Below, piece by piece: positions 38,646-50,192 of a stretch of DNA of 64,000 nucleotides. The notes under the pieces were generated by a model that saw nothing but the letters and a program-made list of their open reading frames with translations, did not search any database and had not been told where the DNA came from. This DNA is from Panulirus ornatus (Eukaryota; Arthropoda; Malacostraca; Decapoda; Palinuridae): the NCBI RefSeq assembly GCF_036320965.1, contig NC_092289.1, forward strand, positions 18,549,278 to 18,613,277, in the 5' to 3' direction. The translations under genes and the position numbers were made by a program. How positions within the stretch are numbered: position 1 is the stretch's first letter; every line of letters begins with the position of its first letter.

Positions 38646-41600
38646 TGCTTTGTCGCTGTCTCCCGCGTTTGCGAGGTAGCGCAAGGAAACAGACGAAAGA
38701 AATGGCCCAACACACCTCCATACACATGTACATACATACACGTCCACACACGCAAATATACATACCTATACATCTCAACGTACACACATATATATACACA
38801 CACAGACATATACATAAATACACATATACATGATTCATACTGTCTGCCTTTATTTATTCCAATCGCCACCTCGCCACACATGGAATAACATCCCCCTCCC
38901 CCTCATGTGTGCGAGGTAGCGCTAGAAAAAGACAACAAAGGCCCCATTCGTTCACACTCAGTCTCTAGCTGTCATGTAATAATGCCCGAAACCACAGCTC
39001 CCTTTCCACATCAAGGCCCCACAGAACTTTCCATGGTTTACCCCAGACGCTTCACATGCCCTGATTCAATCCATGACAGCACTTCGACCCCGGTATACCA
39101 CATCGATCCAATTCACTCTATTCCTTGCACGCCTTTCACCATCGTGCATGTTCAGGCCCCGATCACTCAAAATCTTTTTCACTCCATCTTTCCACCTCCA
39201 ATTTGGTCTCCCACTTCTCCTCGTTCCCTCCACCTCTGACACATATATCCTCTTGGTCAATCTTTCCTCACTCATTCTCTCCATGTGCCCAATCCATTTC
39301 AAAACACCCTCTTCTGCTCTCTCAACCACGCTCTTCTTATTTCCACACCTCTCTCTTACCCTTACATTACTTACTCTGTTAAACCACCTCACACCACATA
39401 TTGTCCTCAAACATCTCATTTCCAGCACATCCACCCTCCTGCGCACAACTCTATCCATAGCCCACGCCTCGCAACCATAAGACATTGTTGGAACCACTAT
39501 TCCTTCAAACATACCCATTTTTGCTTTCCGAGATAATGTTCTCGACTTCCACACATTCTTCAAGGCTCCCAGGATTTTCGCCCCCTCCCCCACCCTATGA
39601 TTCACTTCCGCTTCCATGGTTCCATCCGCTGCCAGATCCACTCCCAGATATCTAAAACACTTTACTTCCTCCAGTTTTTCTCCATTCAAACTTACCTCCC
39701 AATTGACTTCACCCTCAACCCTACTGTACCTAATAACCTTGCTCTTATTCACATTTACCCTTAACTTTCTTCTTTCACACACTTTACCAAACTCAGTCAC
39801 CAGCTTCTGCAGTTTCTCACATGAATCAGCCACCAGCGCTGTATCATCAGCGAACAACAACTGACTCACTTCCCAAGCTCTCTCATCCACAACAGACTGC
39901 ATACTTGCCCCTCTTTCCAAAACTCTTGCATTCACCTCCCTAACAACCCCATCCATAAACAAATTAAACAACCATGGAGACATCAAACACCCCTGCCGCA
40001 AATCTACATTCACTGAGAACCAATCACTTTCCTCTCTTCCTACACGTACACATGCCTTACATCCTCGATAAAAACTTCTCACTGCTTCTAACAATTTGCC
40101 TCCCACACCATATATTCTTAGTACCTTCCACAGAGCATCTCTATCAACTCTATCATATGCCTTCTCCAGATCCATAAATGCTACATACAAATCCATTTGC
40201 TTTTCTAAGTATTTCTCACATACATTCTTCAAAGCAAACACCTGATCCACACATCCTCTACCACTTCTGAAACCACACTGCTCTTCCCCAATCTGATGCT
40301 CTGTACATGCCTTCACCCTCTAAATCAATACCCACCCATATATTTACCAGGAATACTCAACAAACTTATACCTCTGTAATTTGAGCACTCCCTCTTATCC
40401 CCTTTGCCTTTGTATAATGGCACTATGCAAGCATTCCGCCAATCCTCAGGCACCTCACCATGAATCATACATACATCAAATAATCTTACCAACCAGTCAA
40501 CAATACAGTCACCCCCTTTTTTAATAGATTCCACTGCAATACCATCCAAACCTGCTGCCTTGCGGGCTTTCATCTTCCGCAAAGCTTTTACTCCCTCTTC
40601 TCTGTTTACCAAATCATTTTCCCTAACCCTCTCACTTTGAACACCACCTCGACCAAAACACCCTATATCTGCCACTCTATCATCAAACGCATTTAAGAAA
40701 CCTTCAAAATACTCACTCCATCTCCTTCTCACATCACCACTACTTGTTATCACCTCCCCATTAGCCCCTTTCACTGAAGTTCCCATTTGCTCCCTTGTCT
40801 TACGCACTTTATTTACCTCCTTCCAGAACATCTTTTTATTCTCCCTAAAATTTAATGTTACTCTCTCACCCCAACTCTCATTTGCCCTCTTTTTCACCTC
40901 TTGCACCTTTCTCTTGACCTCCTGCCTCTTTCTTTTATACATCTCCCTCTCATTTGCATTTTATCCCCGCAAAAATCGTCCGAATGCCTCTCTCTTCTCT
41001 TCCACTAATGATATTACTTCTTTATCCCACCACTCACTACCCTTTCTAATCTGCCTACCTCTCACGCTTCTCATGCCACGAGCGTCATTTGCGGAAGCTA
41101 TCACTGATTCCCTAAATACATCCCATTCCTCCCCGACTTCCCTTACCTCCTTTGTTCTCACCTTTTTCCATTCTGTACTCAGTCTCTCCTGGTACTTCCT
41201 CACACAAGTCTCCTTCCCAAGCTCACTTACTCTCACCACCCTCTTCACCCCAACATTCTCTCTTCTTTTCTGAAAACCCATACAAATCTTCACCTTCGCC
41301 TCCACAAGATGATGATCAGACATCCCTCCAGTTGCACGTCTCAGCACATTAACATCCAAAAGTCTCTCTTTCGCGCGCCTGTCAATTAACGCGTAATCCA
41401 ATAACGCTCTCTTGCCATCTCTTCTACTTACATACGTATACTTATGTATATCTCGCTTTTTAAACCAGGTATTCCCAATCACCAGTCCTTTTTCAGCACA
41501 TAAATCTACAAGCTCTTCACCATTTCCATTTACAACACTGAACACCCCATGTATACCAATTATTCCCTCAACTGCCACATTACTCACCTTTGCATTCAAA

Positions 41601-42107
41601 TCACCCATCACTATAACCCGGTCTCGTGCATCAAAACCACTAACACACTCATTCAGCTGCTCCCAAAACACTTGCCTCTCATGATCTTTCTTCTCATGCC
41701 CAGGTGCATATGCACCAATAATCACCCATCTCTCTCCATCAACTTTCAGTTTTACCCATATTAATGTAGAATTTACTTTCTTACATTCTATCACATACTC
41801 CCACAACTCCTATTTCAGGAGTAGTGCTACTCCTTCCCTTGCTCTTGTCCTCTCACTAACCCCTGACTTTACTCCCAAGACATTCCCAAACCACTCTTCC
41901 TCTTTACCCTTGAGCTTCGTTTCACTCAGAGCCAAAACATCCAGGTTCCTTTCCTCTAACGTACTACCTATCTCTCCTTTTTTCACATCTTGGTTACATC
42001 CACACACATTTAGACACCCCAATCTGAGCCTTCGAGGAAGATGAGCACGCCCCGCGTGACTCCTTCTTCTGTTTCCCATTTTAGAAAGTTAAAATACAAG
42101 GAGGGGA

Positions 42108-42108
<1 letters not shown>
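38643..42108 (-). mobile_element. RTE-like LINE copy D, near full length
   Basis: On the minus strand the ORF starts at 42079 (MGNRRRSHAGRAHL) after about 30 nt of 5' UTR and runs to about 39066, roughly 1000 codons, followed by a 3' UTR of about 420 nt and a (TA)n tail; total about 3.47 kb. Domains in order: APE-type endonuclease (ALSETKLKG, VMGDLNAKVSN, DYALIDRR, SDHHLVEAKVKI), basic linker, RT (FMDLEKAYDRV, DLRQGCLMSPWLFNLFMD, LLFADDTALVADS at 39854-39822) and a C-terminal tail (RTICGVRWFNRV, GRPNWRWKDGVKKIL). Disruptions are a stop at 41810, a stop near 40960 and a frameshift near 40325. Single-ORF size, short 5' UTR and simple-repeat tail suggest the RTE group; clade assignment is an inference. 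Confidence 0.93.

Positions 42109-42110
<2 letters not shown>

Positions 42111-42191
<81 letters not shown>
42111..42191. repeat. (TA)n abutting the 5' end of LINE copy D
   Basis: Pure TA. Copy D is thus flanked by TA arrays on both sides, consistent with insertion into a TA-rich target. Confidence 0.97.
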
Positions 42192-42193
<2 letters not shown>

Positions 42194-42444
42194 AGTCTTT
42201 AGTTCCCCCTTGGGTTAGGTGGATTATTGCTGGTAAATAGTTACTTGTACCTCAACCCTTCCTGGCCCTTGATGATGAGGGTAGTTGATCAGTGAATTAA
42301 TACTACCTCCCTGCTACATTCAGCTTCCTATCACCGGCCTCCGTCCCTCACAATAACCCATATATAAGCACCTTTCCAGAGAAGTATCATCATCTCAAGT
42401 CCTTAGTGTCCCCCAGCTACCCTGTAACTCTTCACCCCAGCCTA

Positions 42445-42488
<44 letters not shown>

Positions 42489-42905
42489 ATCACTTCCCTC
42501 ATCCAACCCAAGTCGTCTTTCTCAGGCAGTCGGGTGTGAAGATACAGGACTAACAGACGATTATAGCATCGTTAACTCCCACCCACCAACCAACCCTGCC
42601 CACACCATGTAACACCAGGGCGGCGCCATCACCTATCAGTGAGCGAGTGGGCGCAGGGTGAGGGGGTTCCTCTGCACCAACAAGTCGGCCGAGATCGTCT
42701 CCGTCTTCCTTCCTCCATTGTTTTCTCCGCATCGATTTCACTTTCGGTGCGTTTCTGTACGTCCTCAGTCCTCTCTGTCTCGATCTGGTGCCTGTTTATT
42801 TCATGGTGTGTTGGTGGGTTCGTCTTTCTCCCATGCCTTCTACGGACCATCTAATCTCCTTGTACCTGAGTAAGTCTCTTCTTCATCGTTATTATCTTGC
42901 GATTT
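42192..42905. other. Low-copy spacer with (CA)n
   Basis: (CA)n at 42447-42487. Otherwise no gene or element recognised. Confidence 0.5.
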
Positions 42906-42921
42906 TACGTGTAATATCTTA

Positions 42922-43122
42922 ATGGATCCAGTTCCTTTACTTCCTTATCGTTTTGGATCCAGTTCCTTTACTTCCTTCTCGTTTTGGATCCAGTTCCTTT
43001 ACTTCCTTATCGCTTTGGATCCAGTTCCTTTACTTCCTTATCGTTTTGGATCCAGTTCCTTTACTTCCTCATCATTTTGGATCCAGTTCCTTTACTTCCT
43101 TATCGTTTTGGATCCAGCTATT
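42922..43122. repeat. 31-bp minisatellite, ~6 copies
   Basis: The unit is TTTTGGATCCAGTTCCTTTA followed by CTTCCTTATCG, very homogeneous. Confidence 0.95.
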
Positions 43123-43194
43123 TAACCCCCTCATCTTTTTATTTCCATTATGCTTTAGTTGGCTCCTCTGTCCTATCGTCCTTCTTATTTGACT

Positions 43195-43625
43195 TATGGT
43201 TCCTCTGTCTGTCTTAAGATTCCTCTGTCTATCTTATGGTCCCTTTGTCTGTCTCAAGGTTCCTCTGTCTGTCTTATGGACCCTTTGTCTGTCTCAAGGT
43301 TCCTCTGTCTGTCTTATGGACCCTTTGTCTGTCTCAAGGTTCCTCTGTCTGTCTTATGGACCCTTTGTCTGTCTCAAGGTTCCTCTGTCTGTCTTATGGA
43401 CCCTTTGTCTGTCTCAAGGTTCCTCTGTCTGTCTTACGGCCCCATTGTCTGTCTTATGGTCTCTGTGTCTGTCTTAAGGTTCCCCTGTGTGTCTCAGGGT
43501 CCCCCAATCTGTCTTATGATTCCCCTGTCTGACTTAAGGTTCCTGTGTCTGTTTTACTCTGTCTCACCGTCTCGTTCTCTGTCTTGTGGTCTCTCTGTCT
43601 TATGGTTCTTCTGTCTTATAGGCTC
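43195..43625. repeat. 20/40-bp higher-order minisatellite
   Basis: Two related 20-bp halves (TTCCTCTGTCTGTCTTATGG and ACCCTTTGTCTGTCTCAAGG) alternate, so the homogeneous unit in the middle is a 40-bp dimer, while both edges carry diverged 20-bp units. Confidence 0.93.
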
Positions 43626-43848
43626 TCCGTCTGTAAATGGTCCCTATAGTGAAATTACGCGAGACAGCTTTGGGTTGACCATCGGAATGGAGGGGGAAGG
43701 GGAAGGGTGGTGGTGGTGGAGTTTTGGGGGAGATTAACCCCAGAATATGGAAAGAGAAAGCGTCGACTTCGGGCTTGGGAGAGATCCTTGAAATCCCAGA
43801 GTTACCAAATAACATCTGGGTATTTCCCTTGTTGACTATGGATGGAGA
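43626..43848. other. Low-copy spacer
   Basis: No gene recognised. Confidence 0.4.
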
Positions 43849-43849
43849 G

Positions 43850-43946
43850 GTCGGGTTTACCAAGGGCAGATAGTAGGTTTGGTTGGGGCTGCCCCGTCGC
43901 TACATTTAACGCACCTGACAACAACAGGTGTGTCTCCGGCGATGCT

Positions 43947-44011
<65 letters not shown>

Positions 44012-44018
44012 GTCTGTG
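43850..44018 (+). repeat. Dispersed repeat with (TG)n tail, paired with 28795-28912
   Basis: The body (TTTACCAAGGGC..., CCCCGTCGCTACATTTAACG) matches 28795-28912. It ends at (TG)n, 43949-44018, giving a SINE-like body plus tail. Confidence 0.5.
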
Positions 44019-44328
44019 TAAAAATGCTACCATACTCCGCCTGTTTGAGACTCTACCGCGAGTATGAGGTCATCCTAAAGCCAGTCTGCATAATCGTCAG
44101 ATAACGAAAAGACTACAATTTCGACAGTACAACTGGCTTCGAAGGAGTCTAATCCTCTCCCTGCCGCTGAATGTAGCGCACAGCCTTGGGTTGGCCCTAG
44201 TGTGGGAGTCCTTGGGTTCTGGCCCAAGGAGTGGGGGGTGGGAGGGAGGGGGAGGAGGGAGGGGGAGGTTGGATCTATCTCCCCTTCGTGATGCAAGGTC
44301 CCGCGACTGTGGGGCATCTCTGATGATC

Positions 44329-44332
<4 letters not shown>
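44019..44332. other. Low-copy spacer
   Basis: Includes a G-rich GGGAGG tract at 44231-44270. No gene seen. Confidence 0.4.

Positions 44333-44396
<64 letters not shown>
44333..44396. repeat. (TC)n microsatellite
   Basis: Pure TC run ending in a short (CA)n. Confidence 0.97.
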
Positions 44397-44847
<451 letters not shown>

Positions 44848-44869
44848 TTTTCTTTCTTTTCTTTCAAAC

Positions 44870-45090
44870 TATTCGCCATTTCCCGCGTTAGCAAGGTAGC
44901 GTTAAGAACAGAGGACTGGGCCTCTGAGGGAATATCCTCACCTGGCCCCCTTCTCTGTTCCTTCTTTTGGAAAATTAAAAAAAAAAACAAGAGGGGAGAA
45001 TTTCCAGCTCCCAGCTCCCTCCCTTTTAAACTCCTTTTACGACACGCAGGGAATACGTGGGAAGTATTCTTTCTCCCCTATCCCCAGGGA

Positions 45091-45179
<89 letters not shown>

Positions 45180-45410
45180 TACATATAATCCCTGGGGATA
45201 GGGGAGAAAGAATACTTCCCACGTATTCCCTGCGTGTCGTAAAAGGCGTTTAAAAGGGAGGGAGCTGGGAGCTGGAAATCCTCCCCTCTTGTCTTTTTTT
45301 TTTTTTCATTTTCCAAAAGAAGGAACAGAGAAGAGGGCCAAGTGAGGATATTCCCTCTAAGGCTCAGTCCTCTGCTCTTAACGCTACCTCGCTACAGCGG
45401 GAAATGGTGA
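44870..45410. mobile_element. ~540-bp palindrome of an unnamed dispersed repeat
   Basis: Left arm 44870-45100 (TTCGCCATTTCCCGCGTTAG ... TATCCCCAGGGATTATATGT) is mirrored by right arm 45179-45410 (ACATATAATCCCTGGGGATA ... CAGCGGGAAATGGTGA), with a (TA)n spacer at 45101-45178 that is itself self-complementary. Arms are about 230 bp and differ by roughly one base in fifteen. Each arm has an A-rich run (about 44977) and the CCCGCGTTAGC..GGTAGCG core shared with the LINE 3' UTR. No ORF. Either two opposed copies of a short element or a foldback element. Confidence 0.85.
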
Positions 45411-45425
45411 ATATGTGTGAAAAAG

Positions 45426-45428
<3 letters not shown>

Positions 45429-45503
<75 letters not shown>
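45429..45503. repeat. (TA)n tail of a LINE 3' UTR fragment
   Basis: Pure TA between the palindrome and the LINE fragment. Confidence 0.97.
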
Positions 45504-45506
<3 letters not shown>

Positions 45507-45990
45507 TTTATCATTATCATCATACTTTGTCGCTGTCTCCCGCGTTAGCGAGGTAGCGCATGGGAACAGACGAAAGAATGGCCCAACCCAACCACATACA
45601 CGTGTATATCCATACACGCCCCCACACGCACATAGTCATACCTATACATTTCAACGTATACGTACATATACATACACAGACATACACATATATATATACA
45701 TGTACATATTCATACTTGCTGCCTTCATCCATTCTCGTCGCCACCCCGCCACACATGAAATGGCACCCCTCTCCACCCGCGCGCGCGCGAGGAAGCGCTA
45801 GGAAAAGACAACAAAGGCCACATTCGTTCACAGTGAAGTCTCTAGCTGTCGTGTGTAATGCACCGAAACCACAGTTCCCTTTCCACAACTAGGCCCCTCA
45901 AAACTTTCCATGGTTTACCACAGACGCTTCACATGCCGTGGTTCAATCTACTGACAGCACGTGGACCCCAGTATACCACACACACACATA
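45504..45990 (-). mobile_element. LINE 3' UTR fragment (copy E)
   Basis: CGCTGTCTCCCGCGTTAGCG at 45531 through CACATGCCGTGGTTCAATC and CCCCAGTATACCACA at about 45980 matches the 3' UTR of copies A (11853-12300) and D (38654-39100). The coding part is absent; the match breaks into (CA)n near 45977. This is the most 5'-truncated copy in the window. Confidence 0.88.
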
Positions 45991-46000
45991 TATATATACA

Positions 46001-47125
46001 TAAGGGGGAAATGTCTGTAAATTTTCATTTGTTGGCTAAATGATATGATGTTCTTTGTGTCTGGCTAACAAAGGAAAATTTACAGACATTTCTCCGCTTA
46101 CTTAACAATTTAGTACCTTCCATCAAAATTACTGTAGAAAATGAAAATAATGGTATGTTACCATACTTAGACTGCATGATCCAAAGGCAAGGAAACAAGT
46201 ATATGATTACTATATACAGAAAACCTACCACTGTACGCTCATATATCCATTATTACTCATCTCAATATGGCAGAGTTAAATTATCATTTCAGTCTAAGCC
46301 CCTTTGGGCATCACGCATTTGCAGTCCAGAGTATATTGATGATGAGTTAGAAGATATATTCTGTTGGATCTAAGTTAAAGTACCCTAGATCCTTCATTGA
46401 TAAATCTCTTAGGTTAGCAATGAAATCATTGAGCCCAAATCTCCCATTGACACCAAGAATCTTTTAGTTCTCCCTTTTCATAATAATTTTACTTTACTTC
46501 CCATGTTGCTTAAATCCTTTAATTTAAGTGCTGCCTTCAGCAAGAATAATACTATAAAGAATATCTTAATCAGGAACTCTCCAGAAAATTCTCCTGGATG
46601 CAACTATAAAGTGCCATGTAGAAATTGTTATAAGTTTTATGTTGTGCAGACTGGTTAGGATCTTTCTGTTAGACTTAAGGAACATAAATATAGAATAAGA
46701 ACAGGACAAAAATCCAATGCCTTGTTTAATCACGTTAAAAACTATGATCATTGTACTGAGTGAAGTAATGCCATCTCAGTTATTAACTCTAACGCAAGTA
46801 CCACGAGAGATATCATTGAATCTTATATCATTAAATACACAGAATCATAATCTTAACATTAGTGAAGGTCTATACAAATTGGATAGCTTTACAGTTAATA
46901 AAATTTGTAAACAATTCGCCTTCTTGTCCACATAATAGGTTTATGATACACTCGTTGTCTGTCTTGGACAATCACATGTTTAGCAAATGGCGTCCTAGCT
47001 ACGTCTCTTCGTCGTATATCAACTGACTGTTATATTTCTCTCTTGAATCTCCCCTGATGATGTGATTATCACACGAAAGTGCACTTAAGAACTTACTGTG
47101 TTTCATTTTCCCCGTGGACTCATGG

Positions 47126-47127
<2 letters not shown>
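46001..47127 (+). mobile_element. Penelope-like element with GIY-YIG endonuclease domain, decayed
   Basis: Conceptual plus-strand translation gives the end of a Penelope-type RT: MLPYLDCMIQRQ (46155), TIYRKPTT (46210), WASRICSPEYIDDELEDI (about 46308). It then gives a GIY-YIG-type domain: YKVPCRNCYKFYVVQTG (46606-46656), RLKEHKYRI, ALFNHVKNYDHC (about 46720). It ends KICKQFAFLST at 46933. Stops (46371, 46657, 46762) and frameshifts (46373-46550) show it is inactive; the 5' part of the RT is missing. A perfect 18-bp inverted repeat at 46009-46026 and 46074-46091 marks a foldback start, common in this group. About 190 bp of 3' sequence (46935-47127) recurs at 19320-19530, 33860-33965 and 55205-55375. 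Confidence 0.85.
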
Positions 47128-47201
<74 letters not shown>

Positions 47202-47215
47202 GTGTTTGTGTGCGC

Positions 47216-47253
<38 letters not shown>
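47128..47253. repeat. (TA)n then (TG)n after the Penelope element
   Basis: (TA)n 47128-47198, then TG repeat 47205-47253. Confidence 0.97.
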
Positions 47254-47254
<1 letters not shown>

Positions 47255-47302
47255 TGGGCGAAGGAATGTAACTGGAAGTAGTGGCAGAAGCACATAGGTC
47301 GA

Positions 47303-47386
47303 TATTCCCATGATAATTGTCAGACGGTAATGGCGTTAGCCACTGGGAAATTAATGATCCTTTCGCCCCAACAGTTTTTGCCCGAG
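47303..47386 (+). promoter_or_regulatory. Conserved 5' flank and probable 5' UTR acceptor, gene 2
   Basis: Almost identical to 34008-34094, including CCTTTCGCCCCAACAG just before the coding exon (acceptor at about 47373). Confidence 0.5.
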
Positions 47387-48590
47387 ATGAGGACCAAGGT
47401 CATTGTGATGCTGATGCTGCTGGCAATGGTGGCGGTGACCGTTGTGCAAGGTAAGTGACCTTAAGCGAATGTTGGGTGACCATACTGCATGACGAGAGGT
47501 CATTTTTTGTGCGCAGAATGTGACCTTACTGCATGACGAGAGGTCATTTTTTGTGCGCAGAATGTGACCTTACTGCATGACGAGAGGTCATTTTTTGTGC
47601 GTAGAATGTGACCTTACTGCATGACGAGAGGTCATTGGCGTGCACAGAATGTGACCTTACTGCATGACGAGAGGTCATTTTTTGTGCGCAGAATGTGACC
47701 TTACTGCATGACGAGAGGTCATTTTTGAGCGCAGAATGTGACCTTACTGCATGACGAGAGGTCATTTTTTGTGCGCAGAATGTGACCTTACTGCATGACG
47801 AGAGGTCATTTTTTGTACGCAGAATGGGACCTTACTGCATGACGAGAGGTCATTGGCGTGCACAGAATGCGACCTTACTGCATGAGGAAGGGTCCTTAGT
47901 CAATGACTTTACTTTAGAGTGTGACCTTATTTCTTGATAAATGTTTCTCAGCGCTGAGTAAGTCACCCTTACTACATGACGTGCGGTCCTTAGCACCTGG
48001 TCATTGACCTTACTGCTTGACGAGTGGCCTCAGTGCCCATTGCATGACCCTACTGGTTAATGAGTGACCTCAGTGCCCATTGCATGACCTTACTGTTTAA
48101 CGAGGGGCCTCAGTGCCCATTGCATGTACTTACTGTTTAACGAGTGGCCTCAGTGCCCATTGTATGACCTTACTGTTTAACGAGTGCTTCTTTGTGCATG
48201 GTAAGTGACATTAAGTGCTAACTGCTTCTTTATGCATAGTGAGTGACCTTAAACTGCTTCACGAATACCTCTTTATGCATGGTGAGTGACCTTAACTACT
48301 TAACGAGTGGTTCTTGTTTTGTTATAGTTACCTCACTGCTTGAAAAAACAGCCCTTGATGTCTGGCGGTTCAACAGAAGATAACGAAGTCAGTGACTGAA
48401 ATGAACTAGGCCTGAAATAAACCAGTTAATTCACAGCTTAGAGACTATGTTGACAGTGGAAAAGGGGAAAAATATAAATACGTGAAGATTATATGAATTT
48501 GAAAAGTCGTATGGTAGTCAATAAAGTTTAAAGAGACGGAGGGGCAAATTATAAAACTGTTGTAACCATTGTCCAGCCACTGGCATCCTG

Positions 48591-48653
<63 letters not shown>

Positions 48654-48993
48654 AAGGTAAGGTGGCACAATCAGCCAGGGGGGCTCCCCATCTTAGGGAC
48701 CGTTTAACATCATTTTCTCCCTTTCTTCTTTTCCTTTAAAAGGGAAAAAGAGACCAGAGGTGCCCCATGCTTTGCACGCCCTTTCTTCTTACTTTGCACG
48801 CCTGGTAACCGCACTCTTTCTCTCTTCCTCCGCAGGTGAACCTGTACCTAGACGACTTAGATACACATGCTTCTATGAAAGTGGCACTTGTGTGCATAAG
48901 TCTCGGAAGTGCATCGGATACCCGAGATCCGCCACCTGCCCCAGAGATCATTACTGTTGCAAGAAAATTCCATCGCACGAAATATGGGGTTAA
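47387..48993 (+). CDS. Beta-defensin-like secreted six-cysteine peptide, gene 2 (2 coding exons)
   Basis: Coding exons are 47387-47450 and 48836-48993 (donor CAAG|GTAAGT, acceptor CCGCAG|GT, phase 1), giving 73 residues. The 22-residue signal peptide is identical to gene 1 in DNA and protein. The mature 51-residue peptide has the same spacing C-X6-C-X6-C-X8-C-X5-CC. Between the first Cys and the CC pair about 12 of 31 residues match gene 1, six of them Cys. It has ten Arg or Lys and four acidic residues, so net charge is about +6, and a longer basic C-terminus beginning KKIPSH. This is the more conventional antimicrobial member. The intron (1385 bp) is shorter than in gene 1. The structure is intact: no stop, consensus splice sites and a 3' UTR. 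Activity and target are inferred from family resemblance only. Confidence 0.85.
47479..47890 (+). repeat. 43-bp minisatellite in intron of gene 2, ~10 copies
   Basis: Same unit as 34176-34600 (TGACCTTACTGCATGACGAG then AGGTCATTTTTTG...). Units here are more homogeneous than in gene 1, with a GGCGTGCACAGAATG variant twice. Confidence 0.95.
47891..48345 (+). repeat. Diverged ~40-bp derivative array in intron of gene 2
   Basis: Units such as TGACCTTACTGTTTAACGAG then TGGCCTCAGTGCCCATTGCA (about 40 bp) are recognisably derived from the 43-bp unit. They decay further to TTATGCATGGTGAGTGACC forms by 48300. Confidence 0.8.
48435..48680 (+). promoter_or_regulatory. Conserved intron segment with one acceptor-donor junction, gene 2
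   Basis: Aligns with 35605-35800 of gene 1. (TC)n at 48594-48650 forms an extended pyrimidine tract leading to CCAAAG|GTAAGGTGGCA at 48656/48657, the single counterpart of the four junctions in gene 1. Confidence 0.55.
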
Positions 48994-49470
48994 AAAAAAG
49001 CAAGAAAACAAAAGCTTGATCAACGAACCAAGATCTGTTACATCATGACATCTCGTGATCCTTCATGAAGTCTGAAGTCATGGAAGACACGCTTCAGATC
49101 AGCTGTATCGTGAGGTTCCATTATTGCCATTCTTCATGGAGATGGTTCACCACGAATGTTCTGAACCCTCAACAGTCTTCTTGGCTCTTTCGCTCGGTAC
49201 TGGTAACTTCCTCTGATGACCCAACATGGACAACTTGATGATCATGGTGTCTGATCTGTTTTGCATATTTACGTTCACAGAACAAAAAGCTTCTTTAATC
49301 TCATGTTTTCTGTCGCTCCTATGTACAGCTCAAGTTATATATTATGATGTTCGGCACTTTATTTAGAAATTCAAACTGCTTGCATTTTTTCCTGTTCAAT
49401 GCTTAATGATGATGAAAAAAAATATCTTACTGACGTCCTGTATACGAGAATTTTCTTGAAATAAATTGGA
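48994..49470 (+). other. 3' UTR of gene 2
   Basis: 49021-49312 is almost identical to 36349-36640 of gene 1. Sequence then diverges. The nearest AATAAA is at 49460-49465; gene 1's AATAAA position reads TTAATGATG here, so the poly(A) site has probably moved. Confidence 0.65.
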
Positions 49471-49597
49471 ACCATCTCAGGCCTCTATAGTAACGATAAT
49501 GATAATGCTAAGGATAATTGATGGTGCCAGTAACAATGATAATCATTGTCATTTACGGCAAAACCTTCAACATGGATGATTTTTGGGGGGTTCAATA

Positions 49598-49600
<3 letters not shown>
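49471..49600. other. Low-copy spacer with GATAATG repeats
   Basis: Short degenerate TAACGATAATGATAATG motif near 49490-49545. Confidence 0.4.

Positions 49601-49674
<74 letters not shown>
49601..49674. repeat. (AG)n microsatellite
   Basis: Pure AG run. Confidence 0.97.
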
Positions 49675-49675
<1 letters not shown>

Positions 49676-50180
49676 GTGTCTATGTGTATAGATGGGAGTG
49701 GCAAGGTAACAGAAACCACTTTGGCCCTTGAGTTATCTGCTTTGAATTTTCTTTACCTGTTCCTTTCTCTCTTCTAAGAATGTGAAGTAAGAATACAGTC
49801 GGCAAGGGGAAAAAAAAAAAAGATAAAAGTAGTAGATAAACCACGCATTTGTGAAATAAGCCTGTGTGGAATCTAACAAAATAGAACGAAAAGGAAAAAA
49901 AAAGACATGAGAAAACTCATACAAATTCTGAAGTCTACTACCTTACCCTCTCCTGTACTACAAGATATGATGAAATTAATGTATGTGTAATATCTTTTTT
50001 TTTTCCTTCTTGCGTTCATTAAGTTCTCCCGTAACTCGTACAATATACATCTCGCTGGGTTATGAAGGCATGTTTTAGTCTGTGCATTAACAAAGGCCAG
50101 TGTTAACTTATCAGAGTGTTCAAGGCATTTATCTGGAAAGAAATCTTTCCCTGCGTAATGTGTAACCTCTTCTAACTTTC
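49675..50180. other. Low-copy AT-rich spacer
   Basis: No gene recognised. Confidence 0.45.
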
Positions 50181-50192
50181 ATATCTGTCTCA

